DNA of 64,000 nucleotides from Corallococcus carmarthensis (GCF_003611695.1 NZ_RAWE01000002.1:62001-126000); one strand, 5' to 3'. Positions 26,730-36,294 are shown, counted from the first letter of the stretch. Made by a program: numbers and translations. The notes: a model not told the origin generated them from the sequence alone.

Positions 26730-27458
26730 TCAGACCGAGGCGAAGAGGTCCCTGGCGACCAGCAGCATCGCGTCGGCTTCGCGGAGCGGGAAGGTCTTGT
26801 CCGTGAGGCGGGCGGACTCGATGCGGTCCAGCCGCAGGATGCGGACGGCGTCACGGAGGTGGTCCCAGACGAGCAGGTACCAGGCGGGCCACGCCAGCAT
26901 CAGGTAGTGGGGCTCCACCACCCGCGTGGTCCGTTCGCGCGCGCTCCGGTACACGACCTCCAGGGTGCGCTGCTCGAAGAAGCCGTCCTGCACGAGCCCC
27001 AGGACCGCGGGACGCGGACTCTCCCAGGTCTCGGAGACCCGCTGTGACGCGAGCGGGCCATGGAGGATGCGGCGGCGCAGGCGGTTGACCCGGCTTCGTT
27101 CCTCCGGAGGGAAGGCCATCGCGATCTTCTGGCGAAGGCCCTTGAGGCTCGACAGGAGCAGGGGAGAGCGCATGCGCTCACCAATCGCCAGCGCCAGGAG
27201 CAGGTCGAGCGCCTCGCGGTGGTTGAGCTGAAGCCTGCCCAAACCCATGCGCGCCGGCACCCGGACCCCGCCGCCGCGTCCCCGCTCCGCTTCAATGGGA
27301 ACACCGCGAGCCGCGAGCCGAGCCATGTCCCTGCGCAGGGTGCGCAGGCTGACGCCCAGTTCCTCGGCGAGCCGCGGGCCGTTCCAGCTCCGCTGGGAGG
27401 CGAGCAGACCCAGGAGCCGGTCCAGGCGCTCACTGACGCTCTCGTGGGTCTCTTTCAT
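26730..27458 (-). CDS. HTH-WYL (YafY-type) transcriptional regulator
   Basis: About 242 residues from the ATG at 27458; a GTG four codons upstream is an alternative. An N-terminal DeoR-type helix-turn-helix (RLAEELGVSLRTLRRDMARL, then ERGRGGGVRV) is followed by a WYL domain (TTRVVEPHYLMLAWPAWYLLVWDHLRDAVRILRLDRI), which binds ligands or nucleic acid in this family. The gene is divergent from the NmrA-like gene with an ~85-bp shared region, the usual layout for a regulator and its target. Confidence 0.87.
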   Translation of the reverse strand: MKETHESVSERLDRLLGLLASQRSWNGPRLAEELGVSLRTLRRDMARLAARGVPIEAERGRGGGVRVPARMGLGRLQLNHREALDLLLALAIGERMRSPLLLSSLKGLRQKIAMAFPPEERSRVNRLRRRILHGPLASQRVSETWESPRPAVLGLVQDGFFEQRTLEVVYRSARERTTRVVEPHYLMLAWPAWYLLVWDHLRDAVRILRLDRIESARLTDKTFPLREADAMLLVARDLFASV

Positions 27459-27543
27459 CAAAGGTGCCACAGGCTGTCACCATTACGCGGAGAGTCAAGG
27501 CACTGCGAACCACCGCAGCCACTCAACGAAGACGGGAGTCACG

Positions 27544-28419
27544 ATGAAGATCGCACTGGTGGGAGCCACGGGAAACGTCGCGGGGCGTGCCTTGGAGAAG
27601 CTCGTTCAGGCGGGGGCGCGGACGGTCGCGCTGGTCCGCCATCCGGAGAAGCTGCCGGAGTCCCTCCGCTCCCGGGTCCAGGTGGAGCAGGGGTCACTGG
27701 AGGATGGCGCCTTCGTTGCCCGTGCGACCCGCGCCGCCGACGCCTTGCTCTGGCTGACGCCGACGACCTTCGACGCCCGGGACTTCAGGGCCCACACCCT
27801 GGACCTGGCGCGGAACGCGGCGCGGGCCCTCCAGGAGAACACAATCCAGCGCGTGGTCTTCGTATCGAGCCACGGCGCGGACCGCTCAGGCCTGGGCCAT
27901 GTCTCCTTCGCGGGCGAGGTGGAGCAGGTGCTGGAGGCGGCCGCGCCGCACACGGTGGTGCTCCGGTCCGCGGGCTTCATGGAGAACCTCTTCACGTCGG
28001 TGGAGGCGCTGAAGCATGGGCAGCTCTTCACCCTGCTCCCCCCTGACAAGAAGTACCCGCTGGTGGCCACGCGTGACGTCGGAGACGTGGCCGCCCGGTG
28101 GCTGCTGGACTCCACCTGGACTGGCCATCACGTCCGGGGCGTGCACGGCGCGGAGGACCTGAGCGCGCACGACCTGGCGGGCATCCTGGAGCGCGTGCTC
28201 GGAACGCCCATGCGGTGTCAGCAGGTTCCTCCCGAGGCCATCCGCGACGCCTTCCTGAAGCGCGGGATGAGTCCCTCCGTCGCTGACGCCTACGCCGGCA
28301 TGTTCAAGGCCTTCGCCCAGAAGGACTACCGGCCCACGGAGCCGCGCACCCCGGAGACGACGACGCCCACGACGTTCGAGTCGTTCGTGCGCGAGCGCCT
28401 GGCGCCCCGGCTCCGGTGA
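27544..28419 (+). CDS. NmrA-like NAD(P)-binding protein
   Basis: 291 residues from the ATG at 27544. The N-terminal Rossmann motif ALVGATGNVAGRAL (GxxGxxG) and following LVRHPEKLP are typical of atypical short-chain dehydrogenases of the NmrA/NAD(P)H-binding family (quinone reductase or redox-sensor-like). RVVFVSSHGAD and VVLRSAGFMENLF fit the family; the YxxxK catalytic pair is not evident, so a redox-sensing or unusual reductase role is possible. Probably under control of the divergent WYL regulator. Confidence 0.85.
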   Translation: MKIALVGATGNVAGRALEKLVQAGARTVALVRHPEKLPESLRSRVQVEQGSLEDGAFVARATRAADALLWLTPTTFDARDFRAHTLDLARNAARALQENTIQRVVFVSSHGADRSGLGHVSFAGEVEQVLEAAAPHTVVLRSAGFMENLFTSVEALKHGQLFTLLPPDKKYPLVATRDVGDVAARWLLDSTWTGHHVRGVHGAEDLSAHDLAGILERVLGTPMRCQQVPPEAIRDAFLKRGMSPSVADAYAGMFKAFAQKDYRPTEPRTPETTTPTTFESFVRERLAPRLR

Positions 28420-28425
28420 TGCGCG

Positions 28426-29367
28426 CTACTTCTTCGCGCCCCGGCCCTTGAACAGCTTCTGGCCCAGCGTGAAGAGCAGCACCAGCACGGCGCCGGCGCC
28501 CAGGCCCACCGCGGCGTTGAGCAGCATGGGGGCGAGCCCGCCCAGGATGCTGCCCACGCCCGGCACGGCCGCGGCCCAGGCGGTGAAGGACTCCTCCGCG
28601 TGGTGCAGGCCGGAGACGCCGTGCACGAGGATGCCGCCGCCCACCAGGAACATGGCCGCCGTCCCCGCCACGGACAGGAACTTCATCAGCAACGGCGCCG
28701 CGCGGAGGATGCCCGCGCCCAGGCCCTTCGCGAAGCCTCCGCCCTTGCGGCTGAGGTACAGCCCCGCGTCGTCCAGCTTCACGATGCCCGCCACGAGCCC
28801 GTACACGCCCACCGTCATGATGAGGGCAATGCCCACCATCACCGTGACGCGGGTGGCGAAGTCCGCCGTCGCCACGGTGCCCAGCGTGATGGCGATGATC
28901 TCCGCGGAGAGGATGAAGTCGGTGCGCACCGCGCCCTTGATCTTGTCCTTCTCCAGGGCCACCAGGTCCACGTTCGGGTTCGCCACCGCCTCGCGCAGCT
29001 CGGCCTGGTGCGCGCTGTCCTCGTCCTGGCTGTGCAGGAACTTGTGCGCGATCTTCTCGAAGCCCTCGAAGCAGAGGAAGGCGCCGCCCACCATCAGCAG
29101 CGGGGTCACCAGCCAGGGCGCCAGCGCGCTGATGGCCAGCGCCGCCGGCACCAGGATGGCCTTGTTGACCAGCGAGCCCTTCGCCACCGCCCACACCACC
29201 GGCAGCTCGCGGTCCGCGTTCACGCCCGTCACCTGCTGCGCGTTGAGCGCCAGGTCATCCCCGAGCACGCCCGCCGTCTTCTTCGCCGCCACCTTCGTCA
29301 GGATGGAGACGTCATCCAGGATGGTCGCGATGTCGTCGATGAGCGCAATCAGGCTGCTGCCTGCCAT
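28426..29367 (-). CDS. DUF808 family inner-membrane protein (YedI-like)
   Basis: 313 residues from the ATG at 29367 (GGAAGACTTCC upstream). Starts with the DUF808 signature [17 protein letters not shown], then [20 protein letters not shown], and carries about six membrane segments (e.g. [64 protein letters not shown]). The family is widespread and of unknown function. Convergent with the NmrA-like gene, 6 bases apart. Confidence 0.9.
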   Translation of the reverse strand: MAGSSLIALIDDIATILDDVSILTKVAAKKTAGVLGDDLALNAQQVTGVNADRELPVVWAVAKGSLVNKAILVPAALAISALAPWLVTPLLMVGGAFLCFEGFEKIAHKFLHSQDEDSAHQAELREAVANPNVDLVALEKDKIKGAVRTDFILSAEIIAITLGTVATADFATRVTVMVGIALIMTVGVYGLVAGIVKLDDAGLYLSRKGGGFAKGLGAGILRAAPLLMKFLSVAGTAAMFLVGGGILVHGVSGLHHAEESFTAWAAAVPGVGSILGGLAPMLLNAAVGLGAGAVLVLLFTLGQKLFKGRGAKK

Positions 29368-29460
29368 GGAAGTCTTCCGGGCTGGAGTGAGGGACCAATG
29401 CCTTTGTGGCCATCGCGGGATTAGCACAGCTGGAGGGGGCTGTGCTCCAGCGACCGGAGG

Positions 29461-32400
29461 TCATCCTCCCGGCGGCACGTCCAGCGGCAGCACCGTCGTG
29501 AAGGTGGCGCCTCCGCCCTCCGTGGGCTCATGGTGGATGCTCCCACCATGGGCCTCCGCGATGTGGCGGGCCATCCACAGGCCCAGGCCGAAGCCGCCGT
29601 GGTGATTGGCGGGGACGGCGCGCTCGAAGCGCTCGAAGACGCGCTCCTGGTCATCCGGCCCGATGCCGTCGCCATGGTCCCGGACCGCGACGCTCACCCG
29701 GCCCGCCGCGCGCGCCACGGCGACCTCCACGGGCTTGCCCATCCCGAACTTGAGCGCGTTGTCCACGAGGCTTGCGAGCAGCTGGCTCAGCCTGGCGCGG
29801 TCGTAGCTCCCCACCACCGGAAGGGGCGCCTCCAGGGTGAGGACACAGTCCGCGCGAAGGGCCTTCTCCTGCGCCTGCGCCACGACGTTGGCCGCGAGCT
29901 CCGCCAGGTCGACCGCTTCCCGTGACAGGTCCAGCGGCCCGGTGACGAACTCCGACACGTCCACCAGCTGCTCCACCAGCCGCGACAGGCGCTGGAGGTG
30001 CTTCTCCGTCGTCCGCGCCTTGACCCGTGTGGCTTCCGGCGTCACGTCCGCGGCCGGGACGTCCAGGCTCCGCACCAGGGACTGGATGTTGAGCGACAGG
30101 GCGCTCACGGGCGTGCGCAGCTCGTGGCTGACGAGCCGGAGGAACTCGTCCCGCGTCCGCACGGACTCGCGCAACGAATCCCTCTCCACCTCGTTGCGGA
30201 CCACCTCCCGGCGCACGCGGGCCATGTCCAGCTGGGTGCGCACCCGCACCAGCAGCTCGCGCGCGGAGAAGGGCTTCACCAGGTAGTCATCCGCGCCGCT
30301 CTGCAGCCCCTCCACCGTGGCCTCGTCGCCCGCGCGCGCGGACAGCAGGATGATGGGGATGGCGCGCGTGCGTTCATCGGCGCGCAGCGCGCGCACCAGG
30401 CCAAAGCCATCCATCACCGGCATCATCACGTCGGAGAGGATGAGGTCCGGCGGACGGAGGCGCGCCTGCTCCAGCGCGTCCTGCCCGTTCCTGGCGGTCT
30501 CCACGTGCGGGAAGCCGGGCTTGAGCAACCCCGTGACGTAGGAGCGCAGGTCGGCGTTGTCGTCCACCAGGAGGATGCGGGAGTGCGCGAGCTCCGGGGA
30601 GACCTCCACCGCGGGGGCCTCCACGGCGGGCGGGGCGCCGGTGTCCGTGGCGGTGACGTCCGTGGACCAGCGGCGCGTCTCCTCGACGAAGGGCGCGGCA
30701 CCCGACGGCACCGGGGTCTGCTGGGGGGACGTGCGCTCGACGCGCTCCGGGGGCAGGTGGGCCGTCCCTCGTGGCAGCCGCACGGTGAAGGTGGTGCCCT
30801 TTCCCAGCTGGCTCGTCACGCCGACGTTGCCCCCGTGCAGCTTCACCAGCTCCTGCACCAGCGCGAGGCCGATGCCCGTCCCCTCGTGGCTGCGGCCCTG
30901 GCTGACGCGGACGCGGTAGAAGCGCTCGAAGACGCGCGGGAGTTCTTCCTCGGGGATGCCCACCCCCGTGTCCTCGACGCGAAGGACGGCCTGCGCGTCC
31001 TCCCACCGCAGGCTCACGCGGATCTCCCCGTGGTAGGTGTACTTCACCGCGTTGGAGAGCAGGTTGAGGACAACCTTCTCCCACATCTCCGGGTCGACGT
31101 AGAGGGGCTCGGGCAGCGGAGGACAGTCCACCACCAGCCGCAGGCCCGCGCTCTCCACCGCGGACTGGAAGGCGCTCGCGAGGCTGGTGGTGAAGACAGA
31201 CAGGTCCACGGGCGCGTAGCTGGCCTGGGCCCGTCCCGCCTCCATCCGGGAGAAGTCGAGCAGGGTGTTGACCAGCTTGTAGAGCCGCAAGGCATTGCGG
31301 CGCACGAGGTCGAGCGACTCTCCCTCCAGCGACTTCGTCGTCTTCGCCAGCGCGTCCTCGACGGGGCCGAGGATGAGCGTGAGCGGCGTGCGGAACTCGT
31401 GGCTGACATTGCTGAAGAACGCCGTCTTGGCCGCGTCCAGCCGGGCCAGCTCCTCGGCCCGCTGCTTCGCCTCTTCATAGGCGCGGGCGCTGGAGATGCC
31501 GGCGGCGAGCTGCCGCGCCAGCAGCTGCAGGAAGCCGCGGTACTCGTCATCCAGCGCGCGCAGGGGGCTCAGTCCGGCCACGAGCACCGCCGTGGTCTCC
31601 GCGTCCGCGCCCATGGGCACCGGGAGGATGAGCGCACGCGTCGTGGGCTCCGGCCAGGGCCCGCCAGGAAGGGGCCCGAAGCGCTGGGCGAGGTCCTCGA
31701 CGAGGACCTCCTGCCGCGACTCCACGACGCTCGCGAGCGGCCAGGAGGAGGTCGCGTCCACCGCCAGCGTCAGGGGCGCGGCGGCCTCCCCTCGACCCAG
31801 GCCCGCGCAGCTGACCAGGCGCGCCTGCTCCGCCTTGACGACGTACAGCAGCGCGAAGGTCACGTCGTGCGCCGCCTGCGACAGGACCTCCTCCAGTGAG
31901 CGGAAGATGTCCTCGACCTTCTTGTCCAGGGCCATCCGGATGGACAGCTCCCGGAGGATTCCCAGCCGGCGGTCACCCACCACCTGCCGCGTCGTCTCGC
32001 TCGCGATGGCGAAGAGGCCGGCGATCTCCCCCGACTCGCCGATGGTCGGGTTGTAGGACCAGGTGAAGTAGGACTCCTCGCGCAGGCCGCCGGGGCGGCG
32101 CGCGAAGTTGACGTTCCCGTCCTCGATGTAGATGGGCTCGCCCGTGTCCTGGGCGCGTTTCATCAGCGGTCCCAGCTGCCCCCACTCCTCGACGAGCGCT
32201 TCGTTCCCGCGCGCGCCCAGCGTCTGGGGGTGCTTCGCCCCCAGGATGGGCCGGAACGGGTCGTTGTAGAGCATCCGCAGCTCGGGGCCCCAGAAGAGGA
32301 TGATGGGGTAGGGCGAGCGCAGCATCGTGCTGACCGAGGTCCGCAGGGACTGGGGCCACTGCTCCAACGGGCCCAGCGAATTCGTGGACCAGTCATGGGC

Positions 32401-32526
32401 CCGCATCAGGGCGCCCATTTCGCCGCCGTGCTGGATGAAGGGCTCCTCCGAGCCCGCGCGGTGGCGTGCGTCCGGCGTCTCGGATTCGCTGGGGGCCGGC
32501 GCGTGCGGGCGGGTCGAGGAGCTCAT
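29461..32526 (-). CDS. Hybrid histidine kinase (sensor - HK - receiver - HK)
   Basis: 1021 residues, no membrane segments, so cytosolic. A PAS-like N-terminal region (about 30-190; YPIILFWGPELRMLYNDPF) and a GAF domain (about 200-345) sense an unknown signal. First kinase core: HisKA with SHEFRTPLTLILGPVEDAL (His about 377) and HATPase with the N box and DTGVGIPEEELPRVF. A receiver follows with DDN...DLILSDVMMPVMDGF (Asp about 697) and conserved Lys in YLVKPFSARELL. A second kinase core has SHELRTPVSALSLN (His about 800) and a HATPase ending FGLGLWMARHIAEAHGGSI. No DNA-binding output, so it must phosphorylate a partner elsewhere. Upstream (32542-32574) is an inverted repeat TCACACGC/GCGTGTGA. 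Confidence 0.93.
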   Translation of the reverse strand: MSSSTRPHAPAPSESETPDARHRAGSEEPFIQHGGEMGALMRAHDWSTNSLGPLEQWPQSLRTSVSTMLRSPYPIILFWGPELRMLYNDPFRPILGAKHPQTLGARGNEALVEEWGQLGPLMKRAQDTGEPIYIEDGNVNFARRPGGLREESYFTWSYNPTIGESGEIAGLFAIASETTRQVVGDRRLGILRELSIRMALDKKVEDIFRSLEEVLSQAAHDVTFALLYVVKAEQARLVSCAGLGRGEAAAPLTLAVDATSSWPLASVVESRQEVLVEDLAQRFGPLPGGPWPEPTTRALILPVPMGADAETTAVLVAGLSPLRALDDEYRGFLQLLARQLAAGISSARAYEEAKQRAEELARLDAAKTAFFSNVSHEFRTPLTLILGPVEDALAKTTKSLEGESLDLVRRNALRLYKLVNTLLDFSRMEAGRAQASYAPVDLSVFTTSLASAFQSAVESAGLRLVVDCPPLPEPLYVDPEMWEKVVLNLLSNAVKYTYHGEIRVSLRWEDAQAVLRVEDTGVGIPEEELPRVFERFYRVRVSQGRSHEGTGIGLALVQELVKLHGGNVGVTSQLGKGTTFTVRLPRGTAHLPPERVERTSPQQTPVPSGAAPFVEETRRWSTDVTATDTGAPPAVEAPAVEVSPELAHSRILLVDDNADLRSYVTGLLKPGFPHVETARNGQDALEQARLRPPDLILSDVMMPVMDGFGLVRALRADERTRAIPIILLSARAGDEATVEGLQSGADDYLVKPFSARELLVRVRTQLDMARVRREVVRNEVERDSLRESVRTRDEFLRLVSHELRTPVSALSLNIQSLVRSLDVPAADVTPEATRVKARTTEKHLQRLSRLVEQLVDVSEFVTGPLDLSREAVDLAELAANVVAQAQEKALRADCVLTLEAPLPVVGSYDRARLSQLLASLVDNALKFGMGKPVEVAVARAAGRVSVAVRDHGDGIGPDDQERVFERFERAVPANHHGGFGLGLWMARHIAEAHGGSIHHEPTEGGGATFTTVLPLDVPPGG

Positions 32527-32706
32527 CGAGAGCGTTCGTTATCACACGCACTCAGGGCCGTGCGGAGCGTGTGAAAGGAAGGTTGGCCCCTCGACGCACG
32601 TTCCGGAAGGCGGCCCTCCGGCCCCCGCCGCCCGGTGTGGTCGCTCGCACCCTCTCCGTCGGGTCGGGCGGACGTTCATCACGCGGGCGGCCCACCGCCC
32701 GAGGGC

Positions 32707-33111
32707 CTACGGGCGGGGTGTGCCCTGGCGCGCGGCGTCCACACTCCAGATGCCCGAGCCGCGCGCGGCGATGTAGAGGAACCCGAAGCAGTAGAGCGCC
32801 GCGAGCTCGCCCTGGTTCAGGATGGGGATGAGGTTGCCCCCGTTGGGGGCGACGTGCCCGAGGAAGAAGGCGAACGCCATCGTGCCGCTCGCGATGAACG
32901 CCGCGGGGCCCGCGAACAGCCCGAGCGCGATGAGCGCGCCGCCCACGAACTCGATGATTCCCGCGCCGTAGACGACAAAGGGGGGCGCCCCGGCGGGCAC
33001 ACCGCCGAACAAGCCGAAGAGCTTCTGCAGGCCGTGCTGCATGAACATCAATCCGGCCATGATCCGGAGCAGCGCGTAGATGCGTTCAGTGTGGGGCCGC
33101 AGGAATCCCAT
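32707..33111 (-). CDS. DoxX family membrane protein
   Basis: 134 residues from the ATG at 33111, which has GGAGG upstream. Four hydrophobic helices and the family motif AGLMFMQHGLQKLFGLFGG, then VYGAGIIEFVGGALIALGLF. DoxX proteins are small inner-membrane proteins, in some bacteria linked to thiosulfate or oxidative-stress handling; the function here is unknown. Monocistronic by position. Confidence 0.9.
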   Translation of the reverse strand: MGFLRPHTERIYALLRIMAGLMFMQHGLQKLFGLFGGVPAGAPPFVVYGAGIIEFVGGALIALGLFAGPAAFIASGTMAFAFFLGHVAPNGGNLIPILNQGELAALYCFGFLYIAARGSGIWSVDAARQGTPRP

Positions 33112-33212
33112 GACATCCTCCAAGCATGTGCCGGGGGATGGGGAGGTCCCGGCATCGGCCCGCGGACCATAACAGCGGGCCCGCGCCCATGCCGGACGCG
33201 GGCCCGGGGACC

Positions 33213-34043
33213 TCACTTGGAGGACTGGGTCATGTGCTCGTCCACGATGGTGAGCTTGTCCACCGCGCCCGTCATCCCGATGTGCGTGAAGTAGGAGTAC
33301 GGGTAGGCACCGTCCGCGAGCTGCTCCACGAACTCGATCTCATCGCCCGTCACCTGGCTGCCGTCTTCCAGGGTCACCTGGAACGCGCCTTCCTGGAAGC
33401 GCAAACGCCAGATACAGGCACCCATGACGCCCGCACCCGTGTTCACGGCCATGCCCTCCTGGCCGAAGTAGAGGTCCGGGTGGCGCTCACGGTCCATGTA
33501 CGCCCAGATCTGCAAGGAGGTCCAGTTCCACCAGCCGTGCGGAAGCATCCGGGCCACCTGCTCGCCCTGGTTGCGCACGGTGATGACGTAACCGGAGCCG
33601 CCCGGGCTTCCGGTGAACGTGGGCAGCACCCGCATGCCGCCCGGAACGCCCGGCTCCGGCGCCATCGCGATGGTGCTGATGACCTGATCCGCGTTCCGGC
33701 CGTAGTACGTCACGCCCTCGGTGCTCGCGCCGAACTCCACGATGGACTGCTGCCGCCAGCTTTCGGCGCGGCCCACGACCCCGGCGACGCCGTCCTGGCC
33801 CAGCTTGGCCAGGCCGGTGACCTCCAGGCCCTTGTCGGTGGACTTCAGCGTCGCGTTGCCCGTGGCACAGTGGGTGATGCCTTCGAAGCGCTGCACACAG
33901 TTCCTCGACGCCGCCATGAGCTCCTGTGACGTGGAGGCCGGCGCGGACTCCTGCGCGGGGTCCCCCTGGCAGCCCGCGAACACTCCCACCAGCGTGGCCG
34001 TCAGCATCCGGCCCATGAACATGCCTGCGCGCGTCATCGACAT
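33213..34043 (-). CDS. Lipoprotein of unknown function
   Basis: 276 residues from the ATG at 34043 (GGAGACACGA upstream). The signal LTATLVGVFAGC has a lipobox Cys about residue 25. The mature part is beta-rich with a short hydrophobic ligand-like core (e.g. YVITVRNQGEQVARM, GWWNWTSLQIWAYMD, ACIWRLRFQEGAFQVTL) and four or so Cys (NCVQRF, THCATG, GACIWR) that may form disulfides. I recognise no family. A Fur-like box lies about 84 bases upstream of the start, so iron or another metal may control it. Confidence 0.75.
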   Translation of the reverse strand: MSMTRAGMFMGRMLTATLVGVFAGCQGDPAQESAPASTSQELMAASRNCVQRFEGITHCATGNATLKSTDKGLEVTGLAKLGQDGVAGVVGRAESWRQQSIVEFGASTEGVTYYGRNADQVISTIAMAPEPGVPGGMRVLPTFTGSPGGSGYVITVRNQGEQVARMLPHGWWNWTSLQIWAYMDRERHPDLYFGQEGMAVNTGAGVMGACIWRLRFQEGAFQVTLEDGSQVTGDEIEFVEQLADGAYPYSYFTHIGMTGAVDKLTIVDEHMTQSSK

Positions 34044-34126
34044 TCGTGTCTCCTTGGGGTGTGGACAGCGGGCGGCAGCCATCTGCAATGGACAGACCAC
34101 GGCGCATGCCTTTGCAAGCCCTGGAA

Positions 34127-34141
34127 TGACAATGATTGTCG
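34127..34141. promoter_or_regulatory. Fur-family operator-like 7-1-7 palindrome
   Basis: TGACAAT-G-ATTGTCG, with a perfect 6-1-6 core GACAAT-G-ATTGTC. It matches the 7-1-7 Fur consensus TGATAAT-N-ATTATCA at 11 of 14 arm positions. It lies in an AT-rich stretch upstream of the minus-strand lipoprotein gene. The Fur-box reading is inference. Confidence 0.5.
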
Positions 34142-34196
34142 TCGGGTGACTGTGACGGTTCAGGTTACAGGAATAATCGTTTTGTGGCTTTTCCGG

Positions 34197-35255
34197 TTAT
34201 TTCTGCCGCAGCCCGTCATGGCGGGAGGCTTCGAGCTGTGCTCGCGCCGCGTCAATGGTTTCGAGCAGGGCGATGCTGTGCGCGAGCGGATGCAGGGGCG
34301 ACTCGGTGCGCCCTTCGGCGACGTGACGTGCGGACGCCGCGGCCTGCCAGGCGAGGCCCTCGCTGCCGTGGAGGCCGGACGGGTCGGTCCAGCGCAGCCG
34401 CTGGTCCGACCTGGCGGCCTTCAACGTGAAGCCGCCGGGCGTGAAGAAGCGCGAGTCGATTTCGAGGCGCGCGTGCGTGCCCGCGATGACGGCCTCCTGG
34501 GGCGTCTCCGCGAAGAGGGTGGTGTGCAGCAGCGCCTGCGCACCCTGGGGATAGGTGAGGACGAGGGCCGCCTGTCCATCCACTCCTGTCTGGGTGAAGG
34601 AGCCCGTGGCGTGCACATGCGGGGGCGGGCCGAGCACGAGGTGCGCGAGCCAGATGGGATAGATGCCGATATCGAGCAGCGCGCCACCGCCGAGCGCGGG
34701 GTTGAAGATGCGGCCTTCGGGGTCGAAGTCGAAGCGGCCCCCGAAGTCCGCCATGACGAGCTGGAGGTCTCCGAGCACGCCTTCATGCAGCAGCCGTTCG
34801 ATGAGCAGCGTCTGGGGGAGGAAGCGCGACCACAGGGCCTCCATGGCGAAGACGCCCGCGGCGCGAGCGGCCCGGGCGATGTCACGGGCCTCGCCAGCGT
34901 TGAGCGCGAGCGGCTTCTCCACGAGGACGTGCTTGCCTGCGGCGATGGCGAGCAGGGCCTGGCGCTTGTGCTCACTGTGGGGAGACGCCACGTAGACGAT
35001 GTCGACGTGCGGGTCGGCGACGAGCTGCTCGTAGGACTCGTGGACGCGCGCGACGCCGTATTGCGCGGCGAAGCGGTGGGCGCGCTCGGGGGCGCGCGAG
35101 GCGACCGCGTGGACGCGCTGGTCGGTGTGCCGGTGCAGGGCCCAGACGAAGCCCCCCGCGATGCGGCCGGGCGCGAGCACGCCCCAGCGCAGCGTGGGAC
35201 CTCCGCGCAAGGGGATGGCTTCGACGGAGGGGAGGGTGGTCGGGAAGGCGCTCAC
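34197..35255 (-). CDS. Gfo/Idh/MocA family oxidoreductase
   Basis: 352 residues. N-terminal NAD(P)-binding Rossmann fold with WGVLAPGRIAGGF, AVASRAPERAHRFAAQYG and IVYVASPHSEHKRQALLAIAAGKHVLVEKPLA; the EKP Lys is the family's catalytic residue. The C-terminal alpha/beta domain has MEALWSRFLP, GGRFDFDPEGRIFNPALGGGALLDIGIYP (typical of dihydrodiol dehydrogenase-like members). Probable sugar or trans-dihydrodiol dehydrogenase; substrate unknown. It follows the next gene by 36 bases but may be separate. Confidence 0.88.
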   Translation of the reverse strand: MSAFPTTLPSVEAIPLRGGPTLRWGVLAPGRIAGGFVWALHRHTDQRVHAVASRAPERAHRFAAQYGVARVHESYEQLVADPHVDIVYVASPHSEHKRQALLAIAAGKHVLVEKPLALNAGEARDIARAARAAGVFAMEALWSRFLPQTLLIERLLHEGVLGDLQLVMADFGGRFDFDPEGRIFNPALGGGALLDIGIYPIWLAHLVLGPPPHVHATGSFTQTGVDGQAALVLTYPQGAQALLHTTLFAETPQEAVIAGTHARLEIDSRFFTPGGFTLKAARSDQRLRWTDPSGLHGSEGLAWQAAASARHVAEGRTESPLHPLAHSIALLETIDAARAQLEASRHDGLRQK

Positions 35256-35291
35256 GGCCCTGAATCTAGCCTCCGGGGCCGTGGCACGGGC

Positions 35292-36191
35292 TCACATGCG
35301 CCAGAAGCGGCGCACCTGGGCGTCGGTGCGTTCCTGTTCGGCGAAGCGGACGAGGAGGGGCTCGGACATGGCTTCAGGCACGCGCAGCTGGGCGAGCATC
35401 GCGCGGACCTCGAACTTGCGCGTGAGGCCGAGCAGGGCCTCGCGCTCGGGCAGGGTGAGGCCGGGGTGCCAGCAGTCCGCGATGAGCACCACGCGGCGCT
35501 CGGTGCCCCGGTTCCAGGTCTCGTGCTCGAAGGAGTCGTGGAAGGTGAGCACGCGGCCCGGCTGCCAGTGCCGGGCTTCCGAGCCCACGCGGATGCCGCA
35601 GCCCTCCGGCACCTTGAGCCCCAGGTGCAGCCGCATCCGGAAGCCGTCCCACGAGCAGTGCGGCGTCAGCGTGGTGCCGGGCGCGTGCGAGGAGAAGAGC
35701 ACGTCCGCCAGCGGGAAGCCGGTGCACTCGCCGTCCAGCGACCGCACCGCGGCGGCCGTCTCCTCCATGGCGAGCTGGGGCCAGAAGAGGCGGTCGGTGC
35801 GCTCGCCGCCGAAGTAGATGGGGTGCACGGACCAGCGGCCCGTGCCGACGATGCCGGAGTCGTAGTGCAGCAGGTCCGCGTTCTCCAACCGCTCCAGGTC
35901 GCGCGTCACGGCGGCCAGGCAGCCCTCCAGCGCCTGCGCGGCCGGGGGCGGCGGGTCGCGCCACGGGTGCTCATCCAGGCCGGGGAACGGAGGGAAGATG
36001 GTGGGGGACTGCTCGGGCCGCGCAGGGGGCGTGGGCACCTGGCCCGCGAGCATGCGCAGGTAGTGCTTCAGCCGGTCCAGCTCCGGGCCCGCGCCCAGGA
36101 CCGTGTCGAAGTAGCCGCCCTGCCGGGCCAGGTCGACGATGCGTTCGCGCACCTGCGTGGTGATTTCCTGGGGCGACGTCTGGGCGGCCAT
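35292..36191 (-). CDS. Aspartyl/asparaginyl beta-hydroxylase-like dioxygenase
   Basis: 299 residues from the ATG at 36191 (GGAGGCACCGCACC upstream); a longer reading would overlap the divergent RNase H gene. The C-terminal half is an Asp_Arg_Hydrox double-stranded beta-helix: FSSHAPGTTLTPHCSWDGF, RMRLHLGLKVP, and FHDSFEHETWNRG, giving the two His of the Fe(II)/2-oxoglutarate site. The C-terminal Arg (RVVLIADCWHP) is the 2-oxoglutarate contact. The N-terminal ~110 residues resemble no known domain. Target protein or small molecule unknown. Confidence 0.88.
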   Translation of the reverse strand: MAAQTSPQEITTQVRERIVDLARQGGYFDTVLGAGPELDRLKHYLRMLAGQVPTPPARPEQSPTIFPPFPGLDEHPWRDPPPPAAQALEGCLAAVTRDLERLENADLLHYDSGIVGTGRWSVHPIYFGGERTDRLFWPQLAMEETAAAVRSLDGECTGFPLADVLFSSHAPGTTLTPHCSWDGFRMRLHLGLKVPEGCGIRVGSEARHWQPGRVLTFHDSFEHETWNRGTERRVVLIADCWHPGLTLPEREALLGLTRKFEVRAMLAQLRVPEAMSEPLLVRFAEQERTDAQVRRFWRM

Positions 36192-36294
36192 GGTGCGGTG
36201 CCTCCGGTGGGGAGGCGCAAGCCATAGCGCGCCGGCGTTCACAGCGTCCAGGGCAGGCCCGGTGCCTTCAGGGATGGAGTAGGGTGCGCGTTCG

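Noticed and set aside
34044..34100. Longer start for the 33213-34043 lipoprotein
   Set aside because: The upstream codons run through the promoter region and would bury the signal peptide; the internal ATG has GGAG at good spacing.
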